From UBA10906 sp049296695 (lineage in GTDB: Bacteria; Pseudomonadota; Gammaproteobacteria; Methylococcales; Methylomonadaceae): a stretch of 56,926 nucleotides of DNA. Position 1 is the first letter of the stretch. Each line of letters starts with the position of its first letter. Positions 25,479 to 33,760 of this stretch are shown one piece after another. A program made the position numbers and the translations under genes. The stretch covers positions 1-56,926 of the forward strand of contig JBAQSX010000066.1 in NCBI GenBank assembly GCA_049296695.1, written 5' to 3'. The notes under the pieces are model-generated. The model was not told where the DNA came from and ran no database searches. It saw only the letters and a list, made by a program, of their open reading frames with translations.

Positions 25479-25655
25479 AGTTGAGTTATGCAAAGTTTTT
25501 AAACGGTATTAGTTACACCATTATATTAAATAACTGAAATTACCTTAATGTAGGGGTAAAACATTTTTTACCCCTATTTTTTGCCCTTTGATAATAGTCG
25601 TTTGTTATTAAGGGCAAATATAATTTGCCCCTACATTTGCGTAATTTGAGATAAT
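25479..25655. repeat. Nested palindromic element, GTTACGCA family, copy C (degenerate ends)
   Basis: Degenerate outer repeats AGTTGAGTTATGCAAAG (25479-25495) and TTTGCGTAATTTGAGATAAT (25636-25655) enclose a GTAGGGGTAAA...TTTGCCCCTAC core (25550-25634). The core is the same family as at 16165-16237 and 49925-49996. It fills most of the 303-bp gap between the methyltransferase and the Cu-ATPase. Confidence 0.65.
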
Positions 25656-25762
25656 AATTATAAATAATGGTGTGTAAACTTAGGTCTTCAACTCTTAAAA
25701 CTCACTTAGTATTAATCGCCTTAATGACTTAAATAGTTAAAGTTATTTAACACCATCTTTAA

Positions 25763-28207
25763 TTACTTCCGACTCAATCTTAATGAATTAACAATTACCG
25801 ATACCGAACTCAATGCCATTGCCGCTGAGGCAATCATGGGATTGAGTTTGCCTAACGCGGCAACGGGAATGGCGACGGTGTTATAAGCAAATGCCCAAAA
25901 CAGATTTTGTTTAATCACCGCAATGGTATCGGTGCTGAGTTCAATAGCATCGGTGACGCGCATAATATCGCCTTGCACGAGGGTTAAATCAGCGGCTTCA
26001 ATGGCAATGTCTGTGCCCGTGCCAATAGCAAAACCCACGTTAGCAGCGGTGAGCGCGGGCGCGTCGTTTATGCCGTCACCTATCATGCCCACTTGTTTGC
26101 CTTGGGCTTGTAATTGCTGAACGATGGCGAGTTTTTCTTCGGGTTTGGCGTTGGCAATCACTTGTTCTATGCCGACTTTGCCAGCAATAAAAAGGGCAGT
26201 TTTTTCGGTGTCGCCTGTGACCATTAAGGTGGTGATGCCTAATTTATGCAAACGCTTTAAGGCTTGCTGGGCGTTTTCGCGGGGTTTGTCGGCAATCCCG
26301 AAGACGGCGGCTTCTTTGCCGTTAATTGCCATGTACACAGGGGTTTTGCCTTGCTCAGCAAATTGAATCGCGCTAGCCGATAAAGTGGTGACGCTGACTT
26401 CTTGCTCTTCTAGCCATGCTTTATTGCCGATTAATAATTTTTTACCATCAACCACAGCGGCAATGCCGCGTCCTGTTTGGCTAAAAAACTCTGAGCTGTC
26501 TTTAAGTGTTAAGTGCAAGTCTTTGGCATGTTCGACAATGGCTTTGCCTAAAAAATGCTCAGAATTATGCTCAGCCGAGGCGGCGAGTATTAATAAATTA
26601 TCATCGCTGAGCCGTGAGCTTTTATAAAAATCGCTCACTTTGGGCTTGCCTTCGGTAATTGTGCCTGTTTTATCAAAGATGATGACGTTGAGTTTTGCGG
26701 CAACTTCTAGGCTTTCACCGTTGCGAATGTAAATGCCTTTTTTAGCGGCTTGACCTGTGCCTACCATAATGGCGGCGGGAGTGGCTAAACCTAAAGCGCA
26801 AGGACAGGCAATCAATAACACCGTAATGGCATTGCCTAAAGCCACGCCAAAAGTCGCGCCCGAAATTAACCAACCACCAAAGGTAATGGCTGATAATGCC
26901 ATCACGCTAGGCACAAACACCGCTGAAATTTTATCGACTTGTTTTTGAATGGGTAATTTGGTGGATTGCGCTTGGTCAACCATGTGAACAATCCCCGCCA
27001 ATACGGTATCCATACCAATCGCGCTGACCCGCACGCGCAACACGCCATTCCCATTGACGCAACCGCCAATCACCTTATGCCCGACTTCACGCACCACAGG
27101 CATACTTTCACCTGTCACCATAGACTCATCAATGGTAGATAAACCTTGGATAATTTCACCATCGGTGGGGATTTTTTCACCGGGGCGAATTAATACGATG
27201 TCGCCCACGATTAGGGTTTCTACATCAACGATTAATTCTTGCTCACCGCGCAGTAGCGTAGCGTTTTGCGGTTGCAAATCGACCAATTGCCGAATCGCCT
27301 CACCTGCTTTGCCTTTGGCGCGTTCTTCTAAATACCGCCCCAATAATACAAAGGTGATAATCGCCGCCGCCGCTTCAAAATAAATATGTCCACGCCGTTT
27401 AAAAAACGCTGGCAAGCTGTACGCGTACGCCGCCCCAACGCCTAAAGCAATGAGCGTATCCATATTAGCGGCGCGGTGTGAGGCTAATCGGAACGCTTTA
27501 GAAAAAAAAGGCTGACCTGACCAAAACACCACAGGCGTTGCCAATAAAAATTGTAACCAATGCAAACGGCGGGATTGGCTCATGCTCATGGCAACCACTA
27601 TCACAGGCGCACTTAATACCGCTGACCAAAAGAATCGCCGCCACGCGGATTTAACGCGCAGTTGTTCTTTTTCCACCATTTTTTTGCGTTGCGATAAAGT
27701 GTCCATCGGAAAGGCTTTATAACCTACGCTTTCTACTTTGGCGCAGACCTCTTCTTTAGTAATTACGCCCTGAACATTTAAAGTTTCAGTGCCAAAATTA
27801 ACACTGGCGTTTTTAATTCTAGGGTCGCGCTTTAATACCATTTCTAATAATAATGCGCAGGACGCGCAACTCATACCTTCAACGGCTAAATCAATATCAC
27901 AGAGTTTGCCTTGAATTTCAGTTTTAGGCGCGTCGATTTTAACGTGTGGTTTGCGAGAGATATTACCTAAAACGCTATCAATTAAAATTAATAAATTGGC
28001 TTTGGGCAAACTTTTAGTATCAAACTCAATAACCACAGAGCCAATAGCCACTGTGGATTTAATATATTTTATTTCGGAGCGTTTTTTTAACAAGATTTCA
28101 AAAATATAAACCCGCTCAGCATCATTTTTTAATAAGGGTGAGCGGATTCTAATGCGCCGTTTTAATTCGTGGGCGAGGGTGAAGTTTTTATAAGTAGTGG
28201 AGGTCAT
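25763..28207 (-). CDS. Copper-exporting P1B-type ATPase
   Basis: 814 residues. Residues 1-100 are an HMA-like domain lacking CxxC; the next is a normal HMA domain with GMSCASC (C114/C117). The CPC metal site in the membrane is C468-P-C470, phosphorylated D512 is in DKTGT, and the ATP-site dipeptide is at 551-552. That dipeptide reads H-F (NSEHFLGKAI) rather than the conserved H-P. TM7 has YN and TM8 MALSS, the Cu+ (P1B-1) pattern. It exports Cu(I) from the cytoplasm. The start has AAGGT upstream. It is last in an operon with an HMA-like protein and small metal/membrane proteins; a terminator-like hairpin at 28229-28262 separates it from the gene above. Confidence 0.93.
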   Translation of the reverse strand: MTSTTYKNFTLAHELKRRIRIRSPLLKNDAERVYIFEILLKKRSEIKYIKSTVAIGSVVIEFDTKSLPKANLLILIDSVLGNISRKPHVKIDAPKTEIQGKLCDIDLAVEGMSCASCALLLEMVLKRDPRIKNASVNFGTETLNVQGVITKEEVCAKVESVGYKAFPMDTLSQRKKMVEKEQLRVKSAWRRFFWSAVLSAPVIVVAMSMSQSRRLHWLQFLLATPVVFWSGQPFFSKAFRLASHRAANMDTLIALGVGAAYAYSLPAFFKRRGHIYFEAAAAIITFVLLGRYLEERAKGKAGEAIRQLVDLQPQNATLLRGEQELIVDVETLIVGDIVLIRPGEKIPTDGEIIQGLSTIDESMVTGESMPVVREVGHKVIGGCVNGNGVLRVRVSAIGMDTVLAGIVHMVDQAQSTKLPIQKQVDKISAVFVPSVMALSAITFGGWLISGATFGVALGNAITVLLIACPCALGLATPAAIMVGTGQAAKKGIYIRNGESLEVAAKLNVIIFDKTGTITEGKPKVSDFYKSSRLSDDNLLILAASAEHNSEHFLGKAIVEHAKDLHLTLKDSSEFFSQTGRGIAAVVDGKKLLIGNKAWLEEQEVSVTTLSASAIQFAEQGKTPVYMAINGKEAAVFGIADKPRENAQQALKRLHKLGITTLMVTGDTEKTALFIAGKVGIEQVIANAKPEEKLAIVQQLQAQGKQVGMIGDGINDAPALTAANVGFAIGTGTDIAIEAADLTLVQGDIMRVTDAIELSTDTIAVIKQNLFWAFAYNTVAIPVAALGKLNPMIASAAMALSSVSVIVNSLRLSRK

Positions 28208-28228
28208 AGCGTTACCTTAATTAAGAGA

Positions 28229-28262
28229 AAACCCCGCAGATTTTAAAAACCTACGGGGTTTA
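28229..28262 (-). terminator. Attenuator-like hairpin between HMA-like gene and Cu-ATPase
   Basis: A GC-rich stem of ACCCCG.AG / CT.CGGGGT in AT-rich DNA, followed on the minus strand by TTTTCTCTT. It sits between the 204-residue HMA-like gene and the ATPase start, so it could lower ATPase expression. The sequence resembles a common CCCCGTAGG hairpin repeat. Confidence 0.55.
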
Positions 28263-28269
28263 ATTTGAT

Positions 28270-28295
28270 GGAATGCAAACCTAGGTTTGCACTCC
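28270..28295. repeat. GGAATGCAAACCTAGGTTTGCACTCC palindrome family member
   Basis: A near-perfect 26-bp inverted repeat with CCTAGG centre and ends GGAATGCAAA/TTTGCACTCC. It lies just 6 bp beyond the stop of the HMA-like gene. Confidence 0.75.
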
Positions 28296-28300
28296 TATTA

Positions 28301-28915
28301 TTATTTAGGTCTGCGTGAACGCATTAATAGGAAAATCATATAAAACACCGCCAGCCATTCATTACGGTATTTAAAGGGATTAGGAATCCATAATTTAACA
28401 ATATGATCCCAATGCAGACGAATTAAAAATAAGGTGAGTACATCATTTAAAAAATCAATAATGGTTTTTTCAGGGTCTTTTAAAAAAGCTTTATTCTTTT
28501 TTAAGCCAATTTTGCTAACGATTTTAGCGGCTTGCACCGTATCTTTAGCATCTTCAACGCGCTGCTTAAACCACTTGGATACTTTCCAATGCTTCACTTT
28601 TTCTTTAATGCTTTCTTTAACTCGGGCTTTTTTAGCCGATAAAGACTGTTGTTCTTGCAGACGTTTGCTTTCTAATTCAGTAATAATTTGAAATAAAGCT
28701 TTTACTAGCGTAGTAAAATCACAACTGTATTCATTATAACGAATAGAGAGTTTTTGTTGACTATTAAATACTTTAACGCGATAAACGCCTTCAATTTTAG
28801 TTAATGCTTGGCTTAATGCTTTAGCATTTAAACTTTCAGTATAAAGAGCAGGTATTTCAAAACGCACATGCCCAAACTCTTTATAGCGTAAAATAAATTG
28901 TTTTTGAATAGTCAT
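28301..28915 (-). CDS. HMA-like domain protein without CxxC, membrane anchored
   Basis: 204 residues. The first about 95 residues resemble an HMA fold with the metal-binding CxxC lost, and are similar in character to residues 1-90 of the ATPase. A middle, Lys/Glu-rich and helical stretch (about 95-140) precedes a C-terminal hydrophobic segment (WLAVFYMIFLLMRSR). Proteins of this type (HMA_2-like) often lie beside heavy-metal P-type ATPases; they may act as a chaperone adaptor or regulator of the pump. It lies 94 bp upstream of the ATPase on the same strand. Confidence 0.65.
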   Translation of the reverse strand: MTIQKQFILRYKEFGHVRFEIPALYTESLNAKALSQALTKIEGVYRVKVFNSQQKLSIRYNEYSCDFTTLVKALFQIITELESKRLQEQQSLSAKKARVKESIKEKVKHWKVSKWFKQRVEDAKDTVQAAKIVSKIGLKKNKAFLKDPEKTIIDFLNDVLTLFLIRLHWDHIVKLWIPNPFKYRNEWLAVFYMIFLLMRSRRPK

Positions 28916-28946
28916 AGTTTTAAAAATAGAAGCAACTAAACGAAAA

Positions 28947-28979
28947 AACGAGTGTTTCTATTTAAAGAAAACACTCGTT
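28947..28979 (-). terminator. Intrinsic terminator after small membrane protein gene
   Basis: Stem AACGAGTGTTT / AAACACTCGTT with a short loop. On the minus strand it is followed by TTTTTTCG. It separates the 97-residue gene from the 204-residue HMA-like gene. Confidence 0.6.
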
Positions 28980-29007
28980 TCAATAAATCAAGCTAAACAA
29001 TTAAAAT

Positions 29008-29301
29008 TTATTCAGGCTCTTTAGCTTCTGCTACTAAGTCTTCTAAATTTTCTTTTTGTTGCAACACAAAATCTTTGCCCGCATCCACCACTTTAGTGGT
29101 ACTGGCAATAATTTCTTTGCGGTATTTATAAACGATATAACCCGCGACTACACCTAAACCGAAAACGATAACAGGATTTTTAGTAATTTTACTCATTAGT
29201 TGCCCTCCAGCATGGACGGTTGCCGAAGCAATCGAGCCTTTAAAAATTTCTTTACCCATAGGATTATTGTTATTTTGTATAATATGTTGATTATGCGCCA
29301 T
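29008..29301 (-). CDS. Small glycine-zipper membrane protein of the Cu-ATPase operon
   Basis: 97 residues. Asn/Gln-rich N-terminus, one membrane segment with glycine spacing (NPVIVFGLGVVAGYIVYKY), then a charged amphipathic tail (KENLEDLVAEAKE). It shares KNPV..FGLG.V.G and RK.IIAS with the protein at 31643-31906, so the two are paralogues. Comparable small proteins are found next to P-type ATPases, but no function is established. Not a recognised named family. Confidence 0.65.
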   Translation of the reverse strand: MAHNQHIIQNNNNPMGKEIFKGSIASATVHAGGQLMSKITKNPVIVFGLGVVAGYIVYKYRKEIIASTTKVVDAGKDFVLQQKENLEDLVAEAKEPE

Positions 29302-29321
29302 TGATTATTACTCTCATAACA

Positions 29322-29501
29322 TCAAGCCTTATTATCGGTTTTTGTTTTGTTAATGACTATAATATCTTCATTGAGCATTTGATAGATACCCTTACAACCT
29401 TCACAACAAAACTTCTTTTCACCTTCTTGGGTGAGTAATTCAAAGCCATTCACTTCAATGGCAAGACCGCAAAGATCACACGCTTTTTTATCGTCTTTCA
29501 T
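29322..29501 (-). CDS. 59-residue metal-binding protein (P-type ATPase metal-binding domain family)
   Basis: A short gene starting ATG at 29501 and ending TGA at 29322-29324. The CxxC pairs are CDLCGLAIE and FCCEGCKGIY, the pattern of the metal-binding domain usually found at the N-terminus of cation-transporting ATPases (PF12156-like). Here it is a stand-alone protein. It may pass copper to the pump encoded downstream. Its size is below many gene-calling cut-offs. Confidence 0.7.
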   Translation of the reverse strand: MKDDKKACDLCGLAIEVNGFELLTQEGEKKFCCEGCKGIYQMLNEDIIVINKTKTDNKA

Positions 29502-29706
29502 TATGCTTTTACACAGTTAAGTTATTAAAATAAATAATTACAATTAATTCTATGCGTAATTGCTTAAAGATTCAATAGTTATGAATTCCATAGAAAAGTA
29601 TTAACTATGTTCATCTAAACGCTTCAACACAAACTGCTCAAAGGAAAAACCTAAAAAGTCTTCTATTCGCTCTGCGTTCGTATAGCATTGTTAACTCTCA
29701 ATGCTC

Positions 29707-29724
29707 CCTCTTAATATTAAGAGG
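29707..29724. promoter_or_regulatory. Palindrome CCTCTTAATATTAAGAGG near the operon start point
   Basis: A perfect 18-bp palindrome directly downstream of the predicted -10, at the expected transcription start. Its position suggests an operator for the copper operon; the binding regulator is unknown. Confidence 0.5.
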
Positions 29725-29731
29725 TGAGGCG

Positions 29732-29759
29732 ATTCTAAATATAATATTGATTTTGTCAA
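29732..29759 (-). promoter_or_regulatory. Sigma70-type promoter for the copper operon
   Basis: On the minus strand: TTGACA (29754-29759), 16-bp spacer, TAGAAT (29732-29737). It is about 230 bp upstream of the 59-residue metal-binding gene and near the 18-bp palindrome. Confidence 0.6.
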
Positions 29760-29874
29760 ACTGTTTTTTTAATAAAAACATATAATTTTAACAGTATACT
29801 TTTCTAGTGTTACTATGCTTTTCTATACTTTGTATAAAAGAACAACATACAAATTAAAAATTAAACAAAGAAAA

Positions 29875-29907
29875 ACGGAGCGAATATAGTCATTATATTC
29901 GCTCCGT
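29875..29907 (-). terminator. Intrinsic terminator after the 65-residue membrane protein gene
   Basis: 14-bp perfect stem ACGGAGCGAATATA / TATATTCGCTCCGT around a 5-nt loop. It is followed on the minus strand by TTTTTC, so it should stop transcripts of the gene at 29951-30148 before the copper operon promoter. Confidence 0.8.
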
Positions 29908-29950
29908 CAAGGATAAAACACTCTCAAATGTTTAGCAAACTAACTCATCA

Positions 29951-30148
29951 TTAACCACGCATAGCTTGATGTCCCGCTTTCATTGCCGCCATGCGTAACG
30001 CGCCTGTTAAACTGGCACTTAAACCCAAACGCATAGCAAAAGCGGGTATTAATATCATTGAAGTCAATGCCAAACTCGTTCCCACTAATAAAGGTGCGAT
30101 ACTTTTATTGTGCTGTGTAGTGGCTACTTTAGTGATATTACTTTCCAT
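29951..30148 (-). CDS. Small hydrophobic protein, unknown
   Basis: 65 residues from ATG at 30148, preferred to a longer frame because AGAGGT lies a suitable distance before it. A central membrane segment (SIAPLLVGTSLALTSMILIPA) and a Gly/Ala-rich tail (RMAAMKAGHQAMRG) are visible. It is separated from the copper operon by its own terminator. Family unknown; it is placed here because of location and clean ribosome-binding site. Confidence 0.5.
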   Translation of the reverse strand: MESNITKVATTQHNKSIAPLLVGTSLALTSMILIPAFAMRLGLSASLTGALRMAAMKAGHQAMRG

Positions 30149-30458
30149 AATGACCTCTGCGATTGCGTTAAAAATCAAAGTGATGATTTTTATAAAAAGC
30201 AGGAACGATGCCAAGCTCACAATAATAAATAATGTTTATTTATTAATAGGTTACAAGGTAAATTTTCGGGTGAATTTATAGAGACTAAGGGATTTAACGC
30301 TTAAAAGCTTGCCGATTTTTTATAAAAACAATGGTATTTAACACGCTTTTTAATAAAAAAGTTCTCAATACCGCTCACATAGCTAGCTGTGATAAGACTT
30401 GCAGAGTAACTGTGTCATTTGACACAGTTAAATAGGCGAGATGACGCACTGTATTTTT
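30149..30458. other. Gene-free gap with a perfect inverted repeat
   Basis: 310 bp without a gene. It contains AACTGTGTCA / TGACACAGTT (30408-30429) with a 2-nt centre, 30 bp beyond the ATP-grasp stop. No clear promoter was assigned. Confidence 0.5.
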
Positions 30459-31559
30459 TTAAACGATTTTAACCCGCGCAAAACCGCCGCCTTCAGTGCG
30501 TAAATTAGTCACCTGACCTTGATAGAGTCGCGCGGTAATACCTAAAATTTTCCCTTGATAGACAAATAACCGAAAGTCAGTTTTAAATTGGTTTTGTTCA
30601 TCCACTTTATAAACCGAGGGCGTGATGCGTTGTTGCATCAAGGTAGTCGCGGGATTTAATTGGGCTAATTTGCCTTTGGTTAATTTATCGCCCACATAAA
30701 CGCCGCGACTGGCATAACCTGTATCGGGTTTAAATACCCACGCTTTACGCGTTGCCCAGACTTCGTCAAGGCTCATGGTGTGTAACCATTGAGTTTTAGG
30801 AATCATTTTTGCCAATAAGCGTAACTGTTGAGGCGATACGCCTAATCTTGCCAATTCAGCGGTATTTGACCATAAAATCATGCGTTGTTTATCAGCAAGC
30901 AAGCCATAAGCTCTAGGATTGGGGCTTAAACACACTTGCCCATTTAACCAAGCGTGGCGTACCGTTTGCATGACTTGAGTTTCTAAATAAAAATCACAAT
31001 GGCGATTGTAAATTAAATCAACGCGTTGCCCTTCAATAAACAAACCTTGGTCGCTTAGTTGTAAATCTTCTGGCTGTGCAATAAAGGTTTTTATGCCTGC
31101 ATTGCTAAATAAATCAGCAAATTGCAACATTTCGTTATAAAGAAATTGCTGCTCAGGCGCGTCATCTAAAATCACCAGACAGCGTGGTTTTACCGCTGAA
31201 TTTTGACAAAATAAGGCGTATTCGTTAAAAAATGAGTTGATTAATTGCTGGGCTAAGGCTTTAGGAAAGCTGTTGGCAGTGGCATTATGCGCTAAACAGG
31301 CAAACCATAAGCCCCCCGCATTGGTATTGACTTCAATTAATTTAGGGCCTTGGGGACTTAAATGAAAATCATAACCCATCATCACTGCATTATGTTTAGG
31401 CTGATGTTGGGCTGTCATTGCTAAACTGGGTTGTAATAAACTTTGATAGGCATTATTTTGGCTTAAGGCAAATAAGCAACGCACTAAGCGAATCATTTGG
31501 CGACAATCGCGCTGGGCAAGCTCAACGACAAAAGGACTAACAAGACAAGAATTATTCAT
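30459..31559 (-). CDS. ATP-grasp superfamily ligase-like protein
   Basis: 366 residues from ATG at 31559, chosen because GGAG lies a few bases upstream. Conserved ATP-grasp features are seen: GPKLIEVNTNAGG (about residues 93-105), KAWVFKPDTGYASRGVYVG (lysine and glycine-loop, ATP binding) and a late DFRLFVYQGKI and QVTNLRTEGGGFA (metal and ATP ligands). The enzyme should join a carboxylate to an amine or thiol. The substrate is unknown. It stands between small membrane protein genes, with a divergent paralogue 83 bp from its start. Confidence 0.75.
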   Translation of the reverse strand: MNNSCLVSPFVVELAQRDCRQMIRLVRCLFALSQNNAYQSLLQPSLAMTAQHQPKHNAVMMGYDFHLSPQGPKLIEVNTNAGGLWFACLAHNATANSFPKALAQQLINSFFNEYALFCQNSAVKPRCLVILDDAPEQQFLYNEMLQFADLFSNAGIKTFIAQPEDLQLSDQGLFIEGQRVDLIYNRHCDFYLETQVMQTVRHAWLNGQVCLSPNPRAYGLLADKQRMILWSNTAELARLGVSPQQLRLLAKMIPKTQWLHTMSLDEVWATRKAWVFKPDTGYASRGVYVGDKLTKGKLAQLNPATTLMQQRITPSVYKVDEQNQFKTDFRLFVYQGKILGITARLYQGQVTNLRTEGGGFARVKIV

Positions 31560-31642
31560 GGCAACTCCGTGAGGGGTCGCGCATTTTACTTCAATAGATT
31601 TAAAAGTCACTTTCAATTAATTTATAACACCGATAACTCATT

Positions 31643-31906
31643 ATGAATTCAGCAAAACAAATCGATGAAAACCTCAATCAAGAGGTGATAAAAAAAACCG
31701 ATGCCATTATTAAAGTTGGCGCAATTACCGCAGGAACACAATTAGGTACGACCGTATTACATACTATGGCAAAAAATCCTGTGTTTTTATTTGGTTTAGG
31801 ATTAGTAACGGGGATTATTATTAATAAAAACCGAAAACAAATTATTGCCTCAGCGAGTTATTTATCTAAAAAAGGTAAGCAACTCATTACTAAAGACGAA
31901 GATTAA
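31643..31906 (+). CDS. Small membrane protein, paralogue of the one at 29008-29301
   Basis: 87 residues. One membrane segment KNPVFLFGLGLVTGIIINK, then basic RKQIIASASYLSKKGKQL. Identical pattern to the Cu-operon protein (KNPV..FGLG.V.G.I, RK.IIAS). It is divergent from the ATP-grasp gene and followed by a palindrome. Function unknown; the paralogy suggests a shared envelope or metal role. Confidence 0.65.
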   Translation: MNSAKQIDENLNQEVIKKTDAIIKVGAITAGTQLGTTVLHTMAKNPVFLFGLGLVTGIIINKNRKQIIASASYLSKKGKQLITKDED

Positions 31907-31911
31907 TTGTT

Positions 31912-31962
31912 GGAGATCAAGCTTTGCTTGATGCTTTTAGTGTCAGGCAAAGCCTGACCTCC
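31912..31962. repeat. GGAGATCA...TGACCTCC palindrome
   Basis: Near-identical in plan to 17922-17973: CAAGCTTTGCTTG and CAGGCAAAGCCTG between GGAG/CTCC ends. It lies between two convergent genes and could act as a terminator. Confidence 0.75.
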
Positions 31963-31969
31963 TTGTTTT

Positions 31970-32725
31970 CTATAAAGCCAATACCCGATAACACGCGCCA
32001 TTTTCAAAAATACGCACTCCGCCGCCTTGCATAATAGTTTCTAAAACATGATTACTATTAGTAATATCAACACTGGCTAAATAATCAATGCCAAATTCTT
32101 TAAATTCACAAAGCCACGGTACAGTAGGCCCCATTAATACTGTGGTGGCATTACTGGATAATTCTGCCAAACGCGGAAAGGTTTTATTGGTTATTGACGT
32201 GCCTGTAATAAATACCCAATCGGCTTTGGGTAATAAGTATTCACAGGCGGTATCAGGATAATCATTAGCTTGGGGTTGGCGTTCAATAATCGTTAAATCT
32301 AATTGTTCTTGATAACGCTCTAAATGTGGATAACGTCCAATGACTACCACTTTTTTACCGATTAATTGCGGTATAAAATGCTCAAATACCGCTAAATTAC
32401 CCGCCTTTAATACTGTACCATCTGCTAAATTTTGCTGGGCATTAATACTACAATTAATCGCAGACATACCTATAGTGGCTTTATAACTTTCCCAATCTAA
32501 TAACCAGTGTGATAATTCGCCTAAGGTTTTCCCGACTAGTGTTCCCGACCACGGTAATATCCGTGTGGGAGTATTAGGACTCATGGCAAGACCTATTATA
32601 TCGTTATTCAAATGCTGAGTTTTACAAGCCGTCCACACTAAACCAATGATAATCGCTTCAACTTTATGATTATCATGGTGACTATAATCGAGCAGTAATT
32701 CATAAACGCGGTGTAATTTATTCAT
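31970..32725 (-). CDS. DUF364 (DUF4213 plus Rossmann-like) protein
   Basis: 251 residues from ATG at 32725 (a TTG six bases earlier is possible). N-terminal DUF4213-like region (IGLAMSPNTPTRILPWSGTLVGKT) and C-terminal DUF364 (KKVVVIGRYPHLERYQEQLDL, then ADWVFITGTSITNKTFPRL). The family is described as a putative heavy-metal chelation domain, but its biochemical function is not established. It begins 6 nt after dhaK and must be co-transcribed. It contains an AAGTLVG-like loop but no catalytic motifs I recognise. Confidence 0.75.
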   Translation of the reverse strand: MNKLHRVYELLLDYSHHDNHKVEAIIIGLVWTACKTQHLNNDIIGLAMSPNTPTRILPWSGTLVGKTLGELSHWLLDWESYKATIGMSAINCSINAQQNLADGTVLKAGNLAVFEHFIPQLIGKKVVVIGRYPHLERYQEQLDLTIIERQPQANDYPDTACEYLLPKADWVFITGTSITNKTFPRLAELSSNATTVLMGPTVPWLCEFKEFGIDYLASVDITNSNHVLETIMQGGGVRIFENGACYRVLAL

Positions 32726-32731
32726 GAGCAA

Positions 32732-33721
32732 TTAATAACCCCAACGCAACGCCGCAGTATGTACAGGCGCGTCCCAATAATTCATTAATTCATCGTCTAA
32801 TAAAGTAATAGTTAATGAACAACCTGCCATATCTAATGAAGTGGTATAATTACCCACTAAAGAACGCTCAATAATAACCCCGCGTTTTTCCCAATATTGC
32901 GCGGCTATTTCATAAATAGCATATAATTCAATTAATGGCGTTGCACCAAAACCATTAACATGTAATAACACTCTCTGCCCTGCTTGGGGCTGTAATTCGT
33001 CTTGCAAAGCACCTGCTAAATACGCCACGATGTCGCTACTGGATTGCAAAGCTAAGGTTTCGCGCCCATGTTCACCATGAATGCCCACACCCATTTCCAT
33101 TTCAGTGTCGCTAAGCTTAAAAGTAGGCTTGCCCAAGGCAGGAACAGTACAACTGCTTAACGCCACCCCCATTGAAGCAGTGAGCGCATTGACCTTATCG
33201 CCCAAAGCTTTACAAGTCGCTAAATCCGCACCTGCCTCAGCCGCCGCCCCGACTATTTTTTCCACAATCAATGTGCCAGCCACACCACGCCGTCCGATGC
33301 TGTGTGATTTTGGCAGGGCAACATCGTCACTGACTAACACCGTAGCATTAGGACAATCAAGCATTTCAGAGGCGATTTCAAAATTCATCACATCGCCAGC
33401 ATAATTTTTAACAATAAATAACACCCCCGCGCCATTTTCAACAGTTTGCGCGGCGGCGAGCATTTGGTCGGGTGTGGGTGAAGTAAAAATCTGTCCCGCG
33501 CAAGCCGCATCCAACATACCCACGCCGACAAAGCCTGTGTGTAGCGGCTCATGCCCAGAACCGCCGCCTGAAATTAAAGCCACTTTAGGACGAAGACTGG
33601 ACTGGACGCGATGAATAAAAGTCGGCTCAGTATGCAAAGCAATAATATCGCTATGCGCTTTAGCAAAACCGTTAAGGCTTTCTGTTAATAAACTATCCGT
33701 TGAATTTAAAAATTTTTTCAT
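32732..33721 (-). CDS. dhaK: Dihydroxyacetone kinase subunit DhaK homologue
   Basis: 329 residues. N-terminal SGGGSGHEPLHTGFVG and, near residue 215, GIHGEHGRE, where H215 is the residue expected to bind the ketone covalently. No ATP-binding DhaL domain and no DhaM is found in this window. DhaK alone cannot phosphorylate. It is coupled to the DUF364 gene instead. It may work with a distant DhaL or have a different substrate. A dispersed palindrome lies 40 bp upstream, so the promoter must be close to the start or within the repeat. Confidence 0.88.
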   Translation of the reverse strand: MKKFLNSTDSLLTESLNGFAKAHSDIIALHTEPTFIHRVQSSLRPKVALISGGGSGHEPLHTGFVGVGMLDAACAGQIFTSPTPDQMLAAAQTVENGAGVLFIVKNYAGDVMNFEIASEMLDCPNATVLVSDDVALPKSHSIGRRGVAGTLIVEKIVGAAAEAGADLATCKALGDKVNALTASMGVALSSCTVPALGKPTFKLSDTEMEMGVGIHGEHGRETLALQSSSDIVAYLAGALQDELQPQAGQRVLLHVNGFGATPLIELYAIYEIAAQYWEKRGVIIERSLVGNYTTSLDMAGCSLTITLLDDELMNYWDAPVHTAALRWGY

Positions 33722-33760
33722 AGGTTTTCTCCGTTTAATCTGTTAAAAATTATAGTGTGC

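Noticed and set aside
31560..31616. Longer start for the ATP-grasp protein
   Set aside because: GGAG is positioned for the ATG at 31559; the extension overlaps the divergent promoter region.
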